A stretch of 64,000 bases of DNA. Origin: Solidesulfovibrio fructosivorans JJ] (GTDB lineage Bacteria; Desulfobacterota; Desulfovibrionia; Desulfovibrionales; Desulfovibrionaceae). The notes under the pieces were generated by a model. That model searched no databases. It saw only the letters and a program-made list of their open reading frames with translations, and was not told the DNA's origin. Positions 48,275-56,967 of the stretch are shown here, one piece after another. Location: contig NZ_AECZ01000002.1 of NCBI RefSeq assembly GCF_000179555.1, forward strand, positions 186,001-250,000, read 5' to 3'. Made by a program: the position numbers and the translations under genes. Each line of letters starts with the position of its first letter. The stretch's first letter is position 1.

Positions 48275-49561
48275 ATGGCCATAGAGACCACCAATTCCGC
48301 CGCAGGGGAAATTTTCAAGAAAGCCGCCGCCCGGGTGCCGGGGACGGCCAGGATCGGCAAGGATCCCCGCGTGTTCGCGACCATGCTGCAAAGCGGGTAC
48401 GGAATCAACGGCGCGATTGGCAAGTCGGATAACCCTCTGATTTCAAAAGAAAACATGATTACCGGCCTGGAGATGCTTTCCGGCAAGGGATCCTCCGATG
48501 AGGACGCGGCGCTAGCCATGTTGGGCTATGATAGCGGTGCCAAGGGATTGACGGGATTGACGGGAGGGCAGGGCGGTCTGGATAAATTTCAGGGCAATGC
48601 GTTGGCCACGTTGTCCCGGTTGGCCATGCAGCAGGAGGTTGCCGAGGCCAAGGCCGCCGCGCCGCCGGCCGCGCCCCGGGGCGGCTCCAGCGTGCGTCGG
48701 GTCGTTGACAAATCTTCGGTGCGCATGGCGGTCAATCCCAGTTCCCGCCATCCCGACGATCTCGGCCATTTGGGCCGCACGGTGGCGCAATCCGAGGGCG
48801 GCGGGTTCACGCAGCGCGAGGAGGAACTGCTTCTGGCCGCGGCCGGGGCGGAGAACATCCTGGCCGAGACGTCCCGGGTGGAGGCGGCCAAGGACGAGGC
48901 CAAGGCCACACGCAAGGTGTTGCCGTCGACGCTCCAGTTCAAGGCCGGACGCTTGAGCGCCCAGTACGAGTCCAACTGCGAGATCGACTGCATCGGCTAC
49001 GACCGGCGCGGCGGCACGTCCTACGGCCAGTACCAGATTGCCTCCAAGACCGGCACCATGGATTATTTCATTAAATTCCTGGATGACAAGGCTCCGGATC
49101 TGGCCGCGCGCCTCAAGGCCGCCGGCCCGGCCGACACCGGGGGAAGGAGCGGGCGCATGCCCACGGTCTGGAAGCGGATCGCGGCTTCCGATCCCCGGCG
49201 TTTCGAGGCCTTGCAGCACGAATTCATCCGTTCGAGCAGCTATTCCCCGGCGGCCAAGAGCATTGTGCTGACCACGGGCGTGGATGTGACCAAGCGGTCC
49301 TATGCCTTGCGCGAGGTGCTGTGGAGCACGGCGGTGCAGCATGGCCCGGGCGGGGCGGAGCGGATTTTCTCCCAGGCCATCGAGAAGGCCGAGGGTTCGG
49401 CAGGACGTCAGGACTTTGACAAAGCCGTGATCGAGGAAGTCTACCGGATTCGGAGCCGGAAGTTCTTCCGCCACAACAAGCGGGTGCGCGAGGCGGTCCA
49501 GTCCCGGTTCCGCGACGAGAAGACCACGGCCATCGCCTTGCTCGACGGCGTTTCGGCCTGA
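48275..49561 (+). CDS. VgrG3-like lysozyme-domain protein
   Basis: 428 residues from the ATG at 48275; an in-frame GTG at 48248 is possible. The first ~200 residues are Ala/Gly-rich and soluble with no signal peptide. The C-terminal ~220 residues resemble the lysozyme-like domain of VgrG3-type effectors: SAQYESNCEIDCIGYDRRGG, GTSYGQYQIASKTGTMDYF, VLWSTAVQHGPGGAE. That domain cuts peptidoglycan. There are no type VI, phage or holin genes nearby, so export is unexplained; it could be a secreted cell-wall enzyme. A flagellar-rod-like peptidoglycan hydrolase is an alternative. Function inferred, moderate confidence. Confidence 0.7.
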   Translation: MAIETTNSAAGEIFKKAAARVPGTARIGKDPRVFATMLQSGYGINGAIGKSDNPLISKENMITGLEMLSGKGSSDEDAALAMLGYDSGAKGLTGLTGGQGGLDKFQGNALATLSRLAMQQEVAEAKAAAPPAAPRGGSSVRRVVDKSSVRMAVNPSSRHPDDLGHLGRTVAQSEGGGFTQREEELLLAAAGAENILAETSRVEAAKDEAKATRKVLPSTLQFKAGRLSAQYESNCEIDCIGYDRRGGTSYGQYQIASKTGTMDYFIKFLDDKAPDLAARLKAAGPADTGGRSGRMPTVWKRIAASDPRRFEALQHEFIRSSSYSPAAKSIVLTTGVDVTKRSYALREVLWSTAVQHGPGGAERIFSQAIEKAEGSAGRQDFDKAVIEEVYRIRSRKFFRHNKRVREAVQSRFRDEKTTAIALLDGVSA

Positions 49562-49662
49562 GGTTACGTTTTCTTCACACGCGTTTGAATTTCCCTTTTC
49601 CCCACTTTGCCCCGGCCTTGCTTTTCATGTAGAGGGGTGGCCATGCAGCCGAGGAACGCAGC

Positions 49663-51012
49663 ATGACCGAAGCGGCGTGCGAAGACGCCGGTCGGCTCTC
49701 CGACCGTTTGGGCGCTTTGAAGCGGTGTTTCGCCTTGTCGCGCCTGGTCACGGAGTCGCTGGACCTTTCCGAGGTGCTGGAACGGATCATGACCACCTCG
49801 CGCCAAGCGCTTTCGGCCGAGGCGGCCAGTTTGCTGCTGGTGGACGAGACGCCCGGCCCGGGCCAGGGCGAACTTGTTTTCACCGTGGCCCAGGGGCCGG
49901 CCTGCCGGGACCTGCGCGGCGGCTTTCGTCTGGCTCCGGGCGAGGGCGTGGCCGGCTGGGTGGCGGCGCGGGCCGAGCCGGTGCTGCTTGTCGACGCCTA
50001 TGACGATTCCCGTTTCAATCCCGATGTCGATCGCCTGACGGGCTACCGGACGCGGTCCATGGCCTGCGTGCCCTTGTTGTACAGGGGCCGGGTCATCGGC
50101 GTGGCCCAGTGCATCAACAAGGCTGGGGGCGGGGTTTTCACCCGCGACGAGGTGGAGACCTTTTCGCTGTTGGCGGCCCAGGCGGCGGTGGCCATTGTCA
50201 ATGCCAGGCTCCATGGCGAGGCGCTGGCCAAGCAGCGCATGGAGTTCGACATGGAGGTGGCGGCGGGGGTGCAGCAAAGCCTGCTGCCCCAGGGGGTGCC
50301 GTTGGTGCCGGGGTTCGACCTGGCCGGCGCGAGCCTGTCCTGCGACGCCACCAGCGGCGATTACTATGATTTCATGCGGCGGCCGGATGCGGCCGGCGGG
50401 CCGGAGCGCTTTTTCGTGGCTGTCGGCGACGTGACCGGCCACGGCATCCAGGCGGCGCTTTTCATGACGTCGGTGCGGGCTTTTTTGCGGGCCCGGCTGC
50501 TTGCGCCGGGGGGGCCGGCCGCCATCGTCGGCGACGTCAACCGACTGCTTTCCGGCGACATGGGCGATTCGGGGCGCTTCATGACGTTTTTCCTGCTGGA
50601 GATCGATCCGGCGGCGGGCGTCATGCGCTCGGTGCGGGCCGGGCATGACCCGGCCCTGCTCTACGATCCGGCCACGGGCACGTTTGTCGAGGTCGGCGGT
50701 CGTGGGATCCCCCTCGGCATCGACGCCGGCTGGGCCTATGAGGAAAATGTGTTGTGCCCCCTGCCCGAGGACGCGGTGCTGGTCCTCGGCACCGACGGTA
50801 TCTGGGAGGCCAGGGCCGCTTCGGGCGAGATGTACGGCAAGGCGAGGCTGCGCCAGGCCATCGCGCGCGGCGCGTCCGGGGATGCCCGGGCGGTGGTCGA
50901 CGCGGTGCTTGCGGACCTGGACGCGTTTCTCGCGGGGATGCCGCGTCATGACGACGTGACCCTTGTCGTGGTCAAGACGGCGCCTGGCGCCGGCAAAAAG
51001 GAGGTGTCATGA
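49663..51012 (+). CDS. GAF - SpoIIE/PP2C serine phosphatase
   Basis: 449 residues. A short helical start, a GAF domain (about 35-185: SLLLVDETPG, GEGVAGWVAARAEPVLLVDA, MACVPLLYRGRVIGVAQCIN), a helical linker, then a SpoIIE-type PP2C (about 225-440) with SGDYYDFM, VGDVTGHGIQAALFM, RAGHDPALLYD, LGTDGIWEA and DDVTLVVVKT. The GAF pocket probably binds a small ligand and controls dephosphorylation of a STAS partner. No receiver is fused. Its stop overlaps the following lipoprotein gene's start (ATGA), so the two are coupled. Confidence 0.93.
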   Translation: MTEAACEDAGRLSDRLGALKRCFALSRLVTESLDLSEVLERIMTTSRQALSAEAASLLLVDETPGPGQGELVFTVAQGPACRDLRGGFRLAPGEGVAGWVAARAEPVLLVDAYDDSRFNPDVDRLTGYRTRSMACVPLLYRGRVIGVAQCINKAGGGVFTRDEVETFSLLAAQAAVAIVNARLHGEALAKQRMEFDMEVAAGVQQSLLPQGVPLVPGFDLAGASLSCDATSGDYYDFMRRPDAAGGPERFFVAVGDVTGHGIQAALFMTSVRAFLRARLLAPGGPAAIVGDVNRLLSGDMGDSGRFMTFFLLEIDPAAGVMRSVRAGHDPALLYDPATGTFVEVGGRGIPLGIDAGWAYEENVLCPLPEDAVLVLGTDGIWEARAASGEMYGKARLRQAIARGASGDARAVVDAVLADLDAFLAGMPRHDDVTLVVVKTAPGAGKKEVS

Positions 51013-52121
51013 GATACGGTCGCGCGCTTACTGTGGCGATCCTTTTGGGACTTGTCGTCAGCGGGTGCAGCAAGGAAGACCCGCAGGCGTTTTCCAAGGT
51101 CGATTACAACAAGGACGGCAAGATCATTTTCGAGGAACTCATCGTGGCGTTCCCGGACATGACCGTCGAGGAGTTTCTGGCCGCCGACGCCGACCGCAAC
51201 GGCACCCTGGATGAGAAGGAATACCAGCGGCTGCGCGAGGCCCGGGCTTCCGGCAAGAAGCTCGACGCCTCCTCCGCCTCGGCCAAGCCGGCCGCACAGC
51301 CCGCCAAGCCCGCCGCCGAGCAAAAGCCGGCCGAAGCGGCCAAACCGGCTGACGCGGCCAAGCCGGCTGAGCAGCCAAAGGCCGAAACGACGCCCGCTCC
51401 GGCCGCGCCCGCGGCTGCTGCTCCGGAACCGGCCAAGCCGGCCGAGCAGCAAAAGGTCGAAGCCGCCGCTCCGGCCGCGCCCGCCCAGGCTCCGGCCCCG
51501 GCGAAAGAGTCCGCCACTCCCGCGCCAGCCGCCCCGGCCGCCGAGACCGTGACCGTGGAGGTCCAGTCGACCCCCGACATGACCTATACCGTGGGGCGCG
51601 GCGATACGCTCACGCGCATCGCCAAGAAGTTCGACGTCTCGGTCAAGGCGCTCATGGAGGCCAATGACCTCAAGAACGCGGACCACCTCGAGGCCGGGGC
51701 CACCCTGACCATTCCCTCCGCCAACGGCGGACAGGCCGCCGCCCAGCCCGTGCCGCCGGCCGTGGCCGACATCGTGACCGGCTACTTCACCAAGAGCGCC
51801 TCGGGCGACATCAACGGCCTGATCGACTATTACGCCGACAAGGTGGAGTATTATAAAAAGGGCAAGAGCGGAAAGGACATCGTGCGCCAGGACAAGGCGG
51901 CCTACTTCGCCCGCTGGCCCGAACGGACCTACGAGCCGGGCAAGGCCTCGGTGCGAAAGCTGAAAAACGGCGACCTGCGCGTGACCGTGCCCTCGGGATT
52001 CGCCGTCAAAAAGGGCGACAAGAGCGTGCGGGGCAAGGCGGTGTTTACCTTCCTGCTGCATCCCTCCGGCGACACCTACCGGATCGTGGGCGAGCAAAGC
52101 CGGGTGACGGAGAAGAAGTAG
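51009..52121 (+). CDS. Lipoprotein with EF-hand, LysM and SnoaL-like domains
   Basis: 370 residues. Lipobox LGLVVSGC with Cys20 gives a lipid anchor. Two EF-hand loops (DYNKDGKIIFEEL, DADRNGTLDEKEY) follow at about 30-75, then an Ala/Pro/Lys-rich spacer of ~100 residues, a LysM domain (about 195-240, YTVGRGDTLTRIAKKFDVSV) and a C-terminal SnoaL/NTF2-like domain (about 250-370, VADIVTGYFTKSASGDINGL, DTYRIVGEQSRVTE). It should sit in the outer membrane or periplasm, bind calcium and attach to peptidoglycan. It is translationally coupled to the GAF-SpoIIE gene, an odd pairing of a signal phosphatase with a wall protein. Confidence 0.88.
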   Translation: MRYGRALTVAILLGLVVSGCSKEDPQAFSKVDYNKDGKIIFEELIVAFPDMTVEEFLAADADRNGTLDEKEYQRLREARASGKKLDASSASAKPAAQPAKPAAEQKPAEAAKPADAAKPAEQPKAETTPAPAAPAAAAPEPAKPAEQQKVEAAAPAAPAQAPAPAKESATPAPAAPAAETVTVEVQSTPDMTYTVGRGDTLTRIAKKFDVSVKALMEANDLKNADHLEAGATLTIPSANGGQAAAQPVPPAVADIVTGYFTKSASGDINGLIDYYADKVEYYKKGKSGKDIVRQDKAAYFARWPERTYEPGKASVRKLKNGDLRVTVPSGFAVKKGDKSVRGKAVFTFLLHPSGDTYRIVGEQSRVTEKK

Positions 52122-52149
52122 CCCGGCGTCGCCAAAGCCAGGTTTATAA

Positions 52150-52179
52150 GCCGGGAGGGGATTCCCTCCCGGCTTTTTT
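52150..52179 (+). terminator. Rho-independent terminator after the LysM lipoprotein
   Basis: GCCGGGAGGG (52150-52159) and CCCTCCCGGC (52164-52173), then TTTTTT. Confidence 0.85.
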
Positions 52180-52251
52180 GTTTGGCCAGGAGACGGCAAT
52201 ATTTTCCAGGCATCCCTTTTGCATGAACCAGGGCGGCTCAAGGAGGACGCC

Positions 52252-52836
52252 ATGGACATCAGCACCAGCTACGACAGCCTGACCAGGCTGTTACAGATCA
52301 ATTCGAGCACGGGCAGCGGCGCGACGATCGATTCCGGCTCCGCCTCCTCCACCACCACGACCTGCGACAGCGGTGCGTCGGATACCGACACCGCCACATG
52401 GTCGGCCGTTGCCAAGGCGCTTTCCGGAAGCGAATCCGACTACATGAGCCCCATCCTCAAGCTCAAGTCGCAGAATAAGGCGCTCCAGCAGCAGCTCACC
52501 AACACCCTGGCCGCCAAGTTTACGGAACTGGGCGTGGATACCAGCCAGACCATCACCCTGTCCCGAGACGCCAACGGCAAGGTGGTCGTCACCAACGACC
52601 ACCCGGACAAGGAAGCCATCGAAAAACTGTTCGCCGATACGGACGTGCTGACCAAGGCCTTCGGCACCCTGGCCTCCAACACCACCACGCTCAACTCCAT
52701 GTCCGCGAGCCAGGCCAATTCGATGCTGCGCACCAACGGCTACGCCGCCTATCTGAACCAGCTGACCAGCAGCGGCGACTCCTCGGACTTCTACATGAGC
52801 ATGCTCGGCAATTCCTCCACCATCCATTCCAAGTAG
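52252..52836 (+). CDS. Ser/Thr-rich hypothetical protein
   Basis: 194 residues from the ATG at 52252 (AAGGAGG 7 bases upstream). No signal peptide or membrane segment. The first ~55 residues are Ser/Thr-rich and low in complexity (STGSGATIDSGSASSTTTTC), and the rest is helical with an alternating polar pattern. One mid segment reads ITLSRDANGKVVVTNDHPDK, a beta-hairpin-like stretch. Codon use matches the neighbours. I do not recognise the family. It is followed by the paired hairpin repeat. Confidence 0.65.
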   Translation: MDISTSYDSLTRLLQINSSTGSGATIDSGSASSTTTTCDSGASDTDTATWSAVAKALSGSESDYMSPILKLKSQNKALQQQLTNTLAAKFTELGVDTSQTITLSRDANGKVVVTNDHPDKEAIEKLFADTDVLTKAFGTLASNTTTLNSMSASQANSMLRTNGYAAYLNQLTSSGDSSDFYMSMLGNSSTIHSK

Positions 52837-52855
52837 AATCATTTTGAAAAAGCGA

Positions 52856-53020
52856 CCGGGGGGAAACTTTTCTGTAGAAAAGTTTCCCCCCGGACCCCCT
52901 TTCAAAAGACTTTCATAATGAAAATGGACGTCTCTTTATGACGTTCATCACCGTTAAAAAGTTTAGGAAGGGGAGAGCGCGAGAGGGGAGAACCCTTTGC
53001 AAAAGGGTTTCCCCTCTCGC
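52856..53020 (-). repeat. Paired hairpin repeat, copy 3 (modules B then A)
   Basis: Module B hairpin at 52856-52893 (CCGGGGGGAAACTTTTC and complement) plus tail ACCCCCTTTCAAAAGACTTT, about 60 variable bases, then module A inverted at 52979-53020 (GCGAGAGGGG / CCCCTCTCGC with AACCCTTT/AAAGGGTT inside). This is the reverse of copy 1. It lies between convergent genes. Confidence 0.8.
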
Positions 53021-53048
53021 ACACTCTTTCTTCATAAATCTTCGTTAG

Positions 53049-53777
53049 CTATCTCCCTGCTTCGTCGATCATCCAGACCAGTTCGCCATCCTGTGGGCGC
53101 GCGAGGGAGGCCGGGACGGCCGGGTCGGGCGTGTCGGTCAGGGCTTGCCGAAGCGCTTGTTCCTTGCCCTTGGCCGTGACCAGAAAGAGCACGCGTCTGG
53201 CGGCGTTTATAAGGGGGAAGGTGAAGGTCAGCCGGGGCACCTGGGGCTGGACGGTGCTCGGGGACGGCGCGTCGGCGACCAGTTTGTCCTGGACCGCGAC
53301 AATGGGGCCGCCCGGGAAGATGGAGGCCGTGTGCCCATCCGGGCCCATGCCGAGCAGGATCAGGTCGAAGCGCGGGATCGCCCCGAGGCCGGCTCCAAAC
53401 GCCTGACGGATTTCCTCCTCATAGGTCGCGGCCGCGGCGGCGGGCGGCGTGATCTCCACGGGCATGGGACGGATGTTGCCGACCGGAATGGGGGAGGGGG
53501 TGAAAAGGATGGGGGAAATCGCCCCGAAGTTGCTGCGCGGATCGCCCACGGGCACGAGGCGCTCGTCGCCGAAGAAAAAGAGCGTGTCCTGCGGCGGCGC
53601 GCCAAAGCCCCGGCGGGCCATGGCGGCGTAGAGCGGCAGCGGGGTCGAGCCGCCGGACAGGGCCAGGGCGAACCGGCCCCGGGCCGCCACCGACTCCCGC
53701 GCCGCCTCGGCCACATAGGCCAGGGCCGCTTCGGTCATGGCGGCCGGGCTCGGGAAGGCTTTCGCCCGGGCGCTCAT
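53049..53777 (-). CDS. pgl: 6-phosphogluconolactonase
   Basis: 242 residues, ATG at 53777 overlapping the zwf stop (ATGA). Family marks: ALALSGGSTPLPLYAAMA, FFFGDERLVPVGDPRSNF, LILLGMGPDGHTASIFPGG and VPRLTFTFPLINAAR. It hydrolyses 6-phosphogluconolactone in the oxidative pentose phosphate pathway. Directly coupled to zwf, with the decarboxylating dehydrogenase upstream of that, so the three steps lie in one leftward unit. Confidence 0.96.
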   Translation of the reverse strand: MSARAKAFPSPAAMTEAALAYVAEAARESVAARGRFALALSGGSTPLPLYAAMARRGFGAPPQDTLFFFGDERLVPVGDPRSNFGAISPILFTPSPIPVGNIRPMPVEITPPAAAAATYEEEIRQAFGAGLGAIPRFDLILLGMGPDGHTASIFPGGPIVAVQDKLVADAPSPSTVQPQVPRLTFTFPLINAARRVLFLVTAKGKEQALRQALTDTPDPAVPASLARPQDGELVWMIDEAGR

Positions 53778-55318
53778 GACGTCAGCCCATGGGCTTTGAG
53801 GAATTTTCCGGCCTCCTGCGGTCCCCAGGAACCGGCCTTGTAGAGGAACAGCCGGTCGGGATCGGTCTCGCCGAGCATGGGGGCCAGGAATTTCCAGCAC
53901 AGCTCCACCCCGTCCTGCCGCCAGAAAAGCGTCTGGTCGCCGAGCATGCAGTCGAGGAACACCTTGGCGTAGGCGGAAAGCGACGGGCCTTCGTAGCCCT
54001 GGTAATAGTTGAAGTTCATGGTCACCGAGCGCAGGCACATGGGGCCGGGGGCCTTGGCCTGGAAGGTCAGGCTCACCTGCTCGTCGGGCTGGATGCGCAG
54101 GGTCAGCCTGTTGGCCTTGATGTGGTCGCCGAAGATTTCCCGGAACATGGAGTAGGGCACGGGCTTGAACTGGACCGCGATTTCCGTGCGCTTGGCGGGA
54201 AGCCGCTTGCCCGAGACCATGTAGAACGGCACGCCCTGCCAGCGCCAGTTGTCCACGTAGACCTTCATGGCGGCGAAGGTGGGCGTGGTGGAATCGCCGG
54301 GCACGCCTTCCTCATCGAGATAGGCCGGGGCGCGTTCGCCGCCGGCCACGCCCGAGGCGTACTGGCCGAGGACGAGGTTTTCGCGCAGGTCGTGTTCGTT
54401 GAAGGGGCGCAACGCCCGGAAGACCTTGGTCTTTTCGTCGCGTACGAGTTCCGCCTCGAAAAGCGACGGCGGCTCGATGGCGCAAAGCGCGAGCAGCTGC
54501 ATCATGTGGTTCTGGAACATGTCGCGCAGCACGCCGAAGTGATCGTAGTAGGAGGCGCGGTGTTCGACGCCGATGGACTCGGCGGCCATGATGCTGACGT
54601 AATCCACGTAGCGCCGGTTCCAGACCGGTTCGAAGATGGCGTTGGCGAAGCGCAGCATCAGGATGTTCTGCACGGTTTCCTTGGCCAGATAATGGTCGAT
54701 GCGAAATATCTGGTGTTCGGAAAACCGGGTGTGCAGCGCCTGCTCCAGCACCTGTGCCGTGGCCAGGTCGCGGCCGAAGGGCTTTTCGATGACCAGCCGG
54801 GAATAGCCCTTGGTCTCCTCGGCCAGCCCGGCCTTGGCCAGGTTGACGGCGATGTCCTCGTAGGCCGTGGGCGGCACGGCCAGGTAGAAGACGCGGTTGC
54901 CGCCGAGGTTTCCGCTTTCGCACAGGCCGTCGAGGTACTCGGCCAGCATGGAAAACGAGGCCGGGTCGTCGTAGTGCACTTGGCGATAGGTCAGGCGCGG
55001 GGCCAGCTTTTCCCACAGCTCGGGGGACAGGGAACCGTGGGTTTCGATGGCCTGCTTCATGCGTTCGCGGAAGGAATCGTCGTTTAAGTCGGTGCGGCTG
55101 GCCCCGACCACGGCGAAGTTTTTCGGCAGGTTGCCGCCCGCGTACAGGGCGGCCAGGGCCGGCATGAGCATGCGGCCGGCCAGGTCGCCGGTGACGCCGA
55201 AGATGACGATGGTGACCGGGGCTTCCACTTCGTCGAAGCGACAGCTGGCCTCGGGAATGGGATTTCTGGGGTGGCCGAGGACCACCTCGGCCACGCCCGG
55301 CGTGGGAGCGTCCGCCAT
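53774..55318 (-). CDS. zwf: Glucose-6-phosphate 1-dehydrogenase
   Basis: 514 residues. NADP site FGVTGDLAGRMLMPALAAL, substrate block RIDHYLAKETVQNIL (with the conserved RIDHYLGK-like Lys), and the C-terminal MVSGKRLPAKRTEIAVQFK. First enzyme of the oxidative pentose pathway, producing NADPH. It starts 3 bases after the 6-phosphogluconate dehydrogenase stop, so its ribosome site lies within that gene. Confidence 0.97.
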   Translation of the reverse strand: MADAPTPGVAEVVLGHPRNPIPEASCRFDEVEAPVTIVIFGVTGDLAGRMLMPALAALYAGGNLPKNFAVVGASRTDLNDDSFRERMKQAIETHGSLSPELWEKLAPRLTYRQVHYDDPASFSMLAEYLDGLCESGNLGGNRVFYLAVPPTAYEDIAVNLAKAGLAEETKGYSRLVIEKPFGRDLATAQVLEQALHTRFSEHQIFRIDHYLAKETVQNILMLRFANAIFEPVWNRRYVDYVSIMAAESIGVEHRASYYDHFGVLRDMFQNHMMQLLALCAIEPPSLFEAELVRDEKTKVFRALRPFNEHDLRENLVLGQYASGVAGGERAPAYLDEEGVPGDSTTPTFAAMKVYVDNWRWQGVPFYMVSGKRLPAKRTEIAVQFKPVPYSMFREIFGDHIKANRLTLRIQPDEQVSLTFQAKAPGPMCLRSVTMNFNYYQGYEGPSLSAYAKVFLDCMLGDQTLFWRQDGVELCWKFLAPMLGETDPDRLFLYKAGSWGPQEAGKFLKAHGLTS

Positions 55319-55321
55319 CTC

Positions 55322-56239
55322 TCATTCCCCCCGCTTCTTGACGGCATGGCCGCCGAACTGGTTGCGCAGCGCCGCCAGGACCCGGTCCTGGAAGGAGTTG
55401 TCCTGGCGCGAACGGAACCTTTCGAAAAGGGCCATGGTGATGACCGGGGCGGACACCGCCGTCTCCACGGCGGCGTTGACCGTCCAGCGCCCCTCGCCCG
55501 AGTCGTCCACGTAGGGCTTGAGCGATTCCAGCCGGCGGTCTTCGGTGAAGGCCCGCTGGGCCAGCTCCAGAAGCCAGGAGCGCACCACCGACCCATGGTT
55601 CCACAGATCGCAGATGGCCGGGAAATCGAGGTCCTCGCCGAACTGCGAGGCGGCCAGGATCTCGAAGCCTTCGGCATAGGCCTGCATCATGCCGTATTCG
55701 ATGCCGTTGTGGACCATCTTGACGAAGTGGCCGGAGCCGATGGGGCCGGTGTGCAGGTTGCCGCCGGGGCCGGTCAGCACGTCCAGGGCGGGTTTTAAGG
55801 GACCGACCACTTCGGGCTCGCCGCCGACCATGATGCAGTAGCCCTCGGCCAGGCCCCAGATGCCGCCGCTGACGCCGGCGTCGCAGTAGCGGATGCCTTT
55901 GTCCCCGGCGGCTTTGTGGCGGCGCAGGTCGTCGCGGTACATGGTGTTGCCGCCGTCGACGATGGTGTCGCCCGGGGAGAGCAGCGGCAGCAGTTCGTCC
56001 ACGTGCTCGTCGGTGGGGCCGCCGGCCGGGAGCATGAGCCAGATGATGCGCGGGGCGGGGAGCATGCTGACCAGTTCGGCCATGGTCTGGGCCGCCGCGG
56101 CGTTCTTGCCTTCCTCGGCCGCGAAATCCTCGGCTTTTTGGACGGTGCGGTTGTAGGCCACGACTTCGATGCCGCCGCGAACCAGCCGCCTGGCCATATT
56201 GAGTCCCATGCGTCCAAGGCCGATCATTCCGATTTTCAT
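55322..56239 (-). CDS. gnd: 6-phosphogluconate dehydrogenase, decarboxylating (short GndA/YqeC-type)
   Basis: 305 residues, the short class (about 300) as opposed to the 470-residue Gnd of E. coli. Rossmann start MKIGMIGLGRMGLNMARRLV, VDGGNTMYRDDLRRHKAAGD, GHFVKMVHNGIEYGMMQAYA with the catalytic Lys. The short type often prefers NAD+. It oxidatively decarboxylates 6-phosphogluconate to ribulose 5-phosphate. It starts the zwf/pgl block; its start overlaps the preceding gene's stop (ATGA-like, 56236-56239). Confidence 0.93.
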   Translation of the reverse strand: MKIGMIGLGRMGLNMARRLVRGGIEVVAYNRTVQKAEDFAAEEGKNAAAAQTMAELVSMLPAPRIIWLMLPAGGPTDEHVDELLPLLSPGDTIVDGGNTMYRDDLRRHKAAGDKGIRYCDAGVSGGIWGLAEGYCIMVGGEPEVVGPLKPALDVLTGPGGNLHTGPIGSGHFVKMVHNGIEYGMMQAYAEGFEILAASQFGEDLDFPAICDLWNHGSVVRSWLLELAQRAFTEDRRLESLKPYVDDSGEGRWTVNAAVETAVSAPVITMALFERFRSRQDNSFQDRVLAALRNQFGGHAVKKRGE

Positions 56240-56967
56240 GGTGTTTCTCCGGGAGTGGTTGCGCCCTTGCGGGCCGTTTGCGCCCGCCGGGCGCGGGCAA
56301 AGGCGACGGCCTTTCGGGCCGCCAGGGGAAAGATGCCGAGCAGGGCAAAGGAAACCAGGAGCGTCGGCGAGAGAATGCCGGAAAGCGACGTGAGCTTGCC
56401 GAGCTGGGTGCCGGCGTTGACGTAAACCGCCGTGCCCGGAAGCATGCCGAGCTGGGACACGACGTAGAAGGTGCGCAGCGGCAGGGCGGTGAGCCCCATG
56501 GCCGCGTTGATGACGAAAAAGGGGAACAGGGGAATCAGGCGCAAGGTGAACAGGTAAAACGCGCCTTCCTTGGCGATGCCGGCGTCGATGGCGGCGAGCC
56601 GGCCGCCGATGCGCCGCGTGATGGCGTCGCGAAAAAGGAACCGGGCCAGGGCGCAGGCGATGGTCGCCCCGATGGTGCTGGCAAAGGAGACCACGATCAG
56701 GGTGGTCCAGAAGCCGAACAGCGCCCCGCCGGCCAGGGTCAGCACCGTGGCCCCGGGCAGGCTTAAGGCCGCGACCAGGACGTATATCCCGAAATAGGCG
56801 GCCAGAAACCGGGCCGGGGCGGCGGCGTAGGCCGTTTCCAGGGCCTCCCGGGAGGCTTTCAGGTGGTCCAGGGTCAGATACCGCTCGAGGCCCAGGCCGA
56901 AAAAGACGGCGACGGCGGCGGCGACCAGGATCAGGACAAGGATTTTGCCGGCTGTTTTGGCGCTCAT
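56236..56967 (-). CDS. TVP38/TMEM64 family (DedA-like) membrane protein
   Basis: 243 residues from the ATG at 56967, overlapping the photolyase stop. About six membrane segments. The SNARE-associated (VTT) domain is marked by LPGATVLTLAGGALFGFWTT and FTLRLIPLFPFFVINAAMG, with the conserved arginine and F..G. Members are thought to scramble or flip lipids, and bacterial ones are poorly characterised. It lies between photolyase and gnd in a tightly overlapping leftward unit, a surprising mix. Confidence 0.9.
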   Translation of the reverse strand: MSAKTAGKILVLILVAAAVAVFFGLGLERYLTLDHLKASREALETAYAAAPARFLAAYFGIYVLVAALSLPGATVLTLAGGALFGFWTTLIVVSFASTIGATIACALARFLFRDAITRRIGGRLAAIDAGIAKEGAFYLFTLRLIPLFPFFVINAAMGLTALPLRTFYVVSQLGMLPGTAVYVNAGTQLGKLTSLSGILSPTLLVSFALLGIFPLAARKAVAFARARRAQTARKGATTPGETP

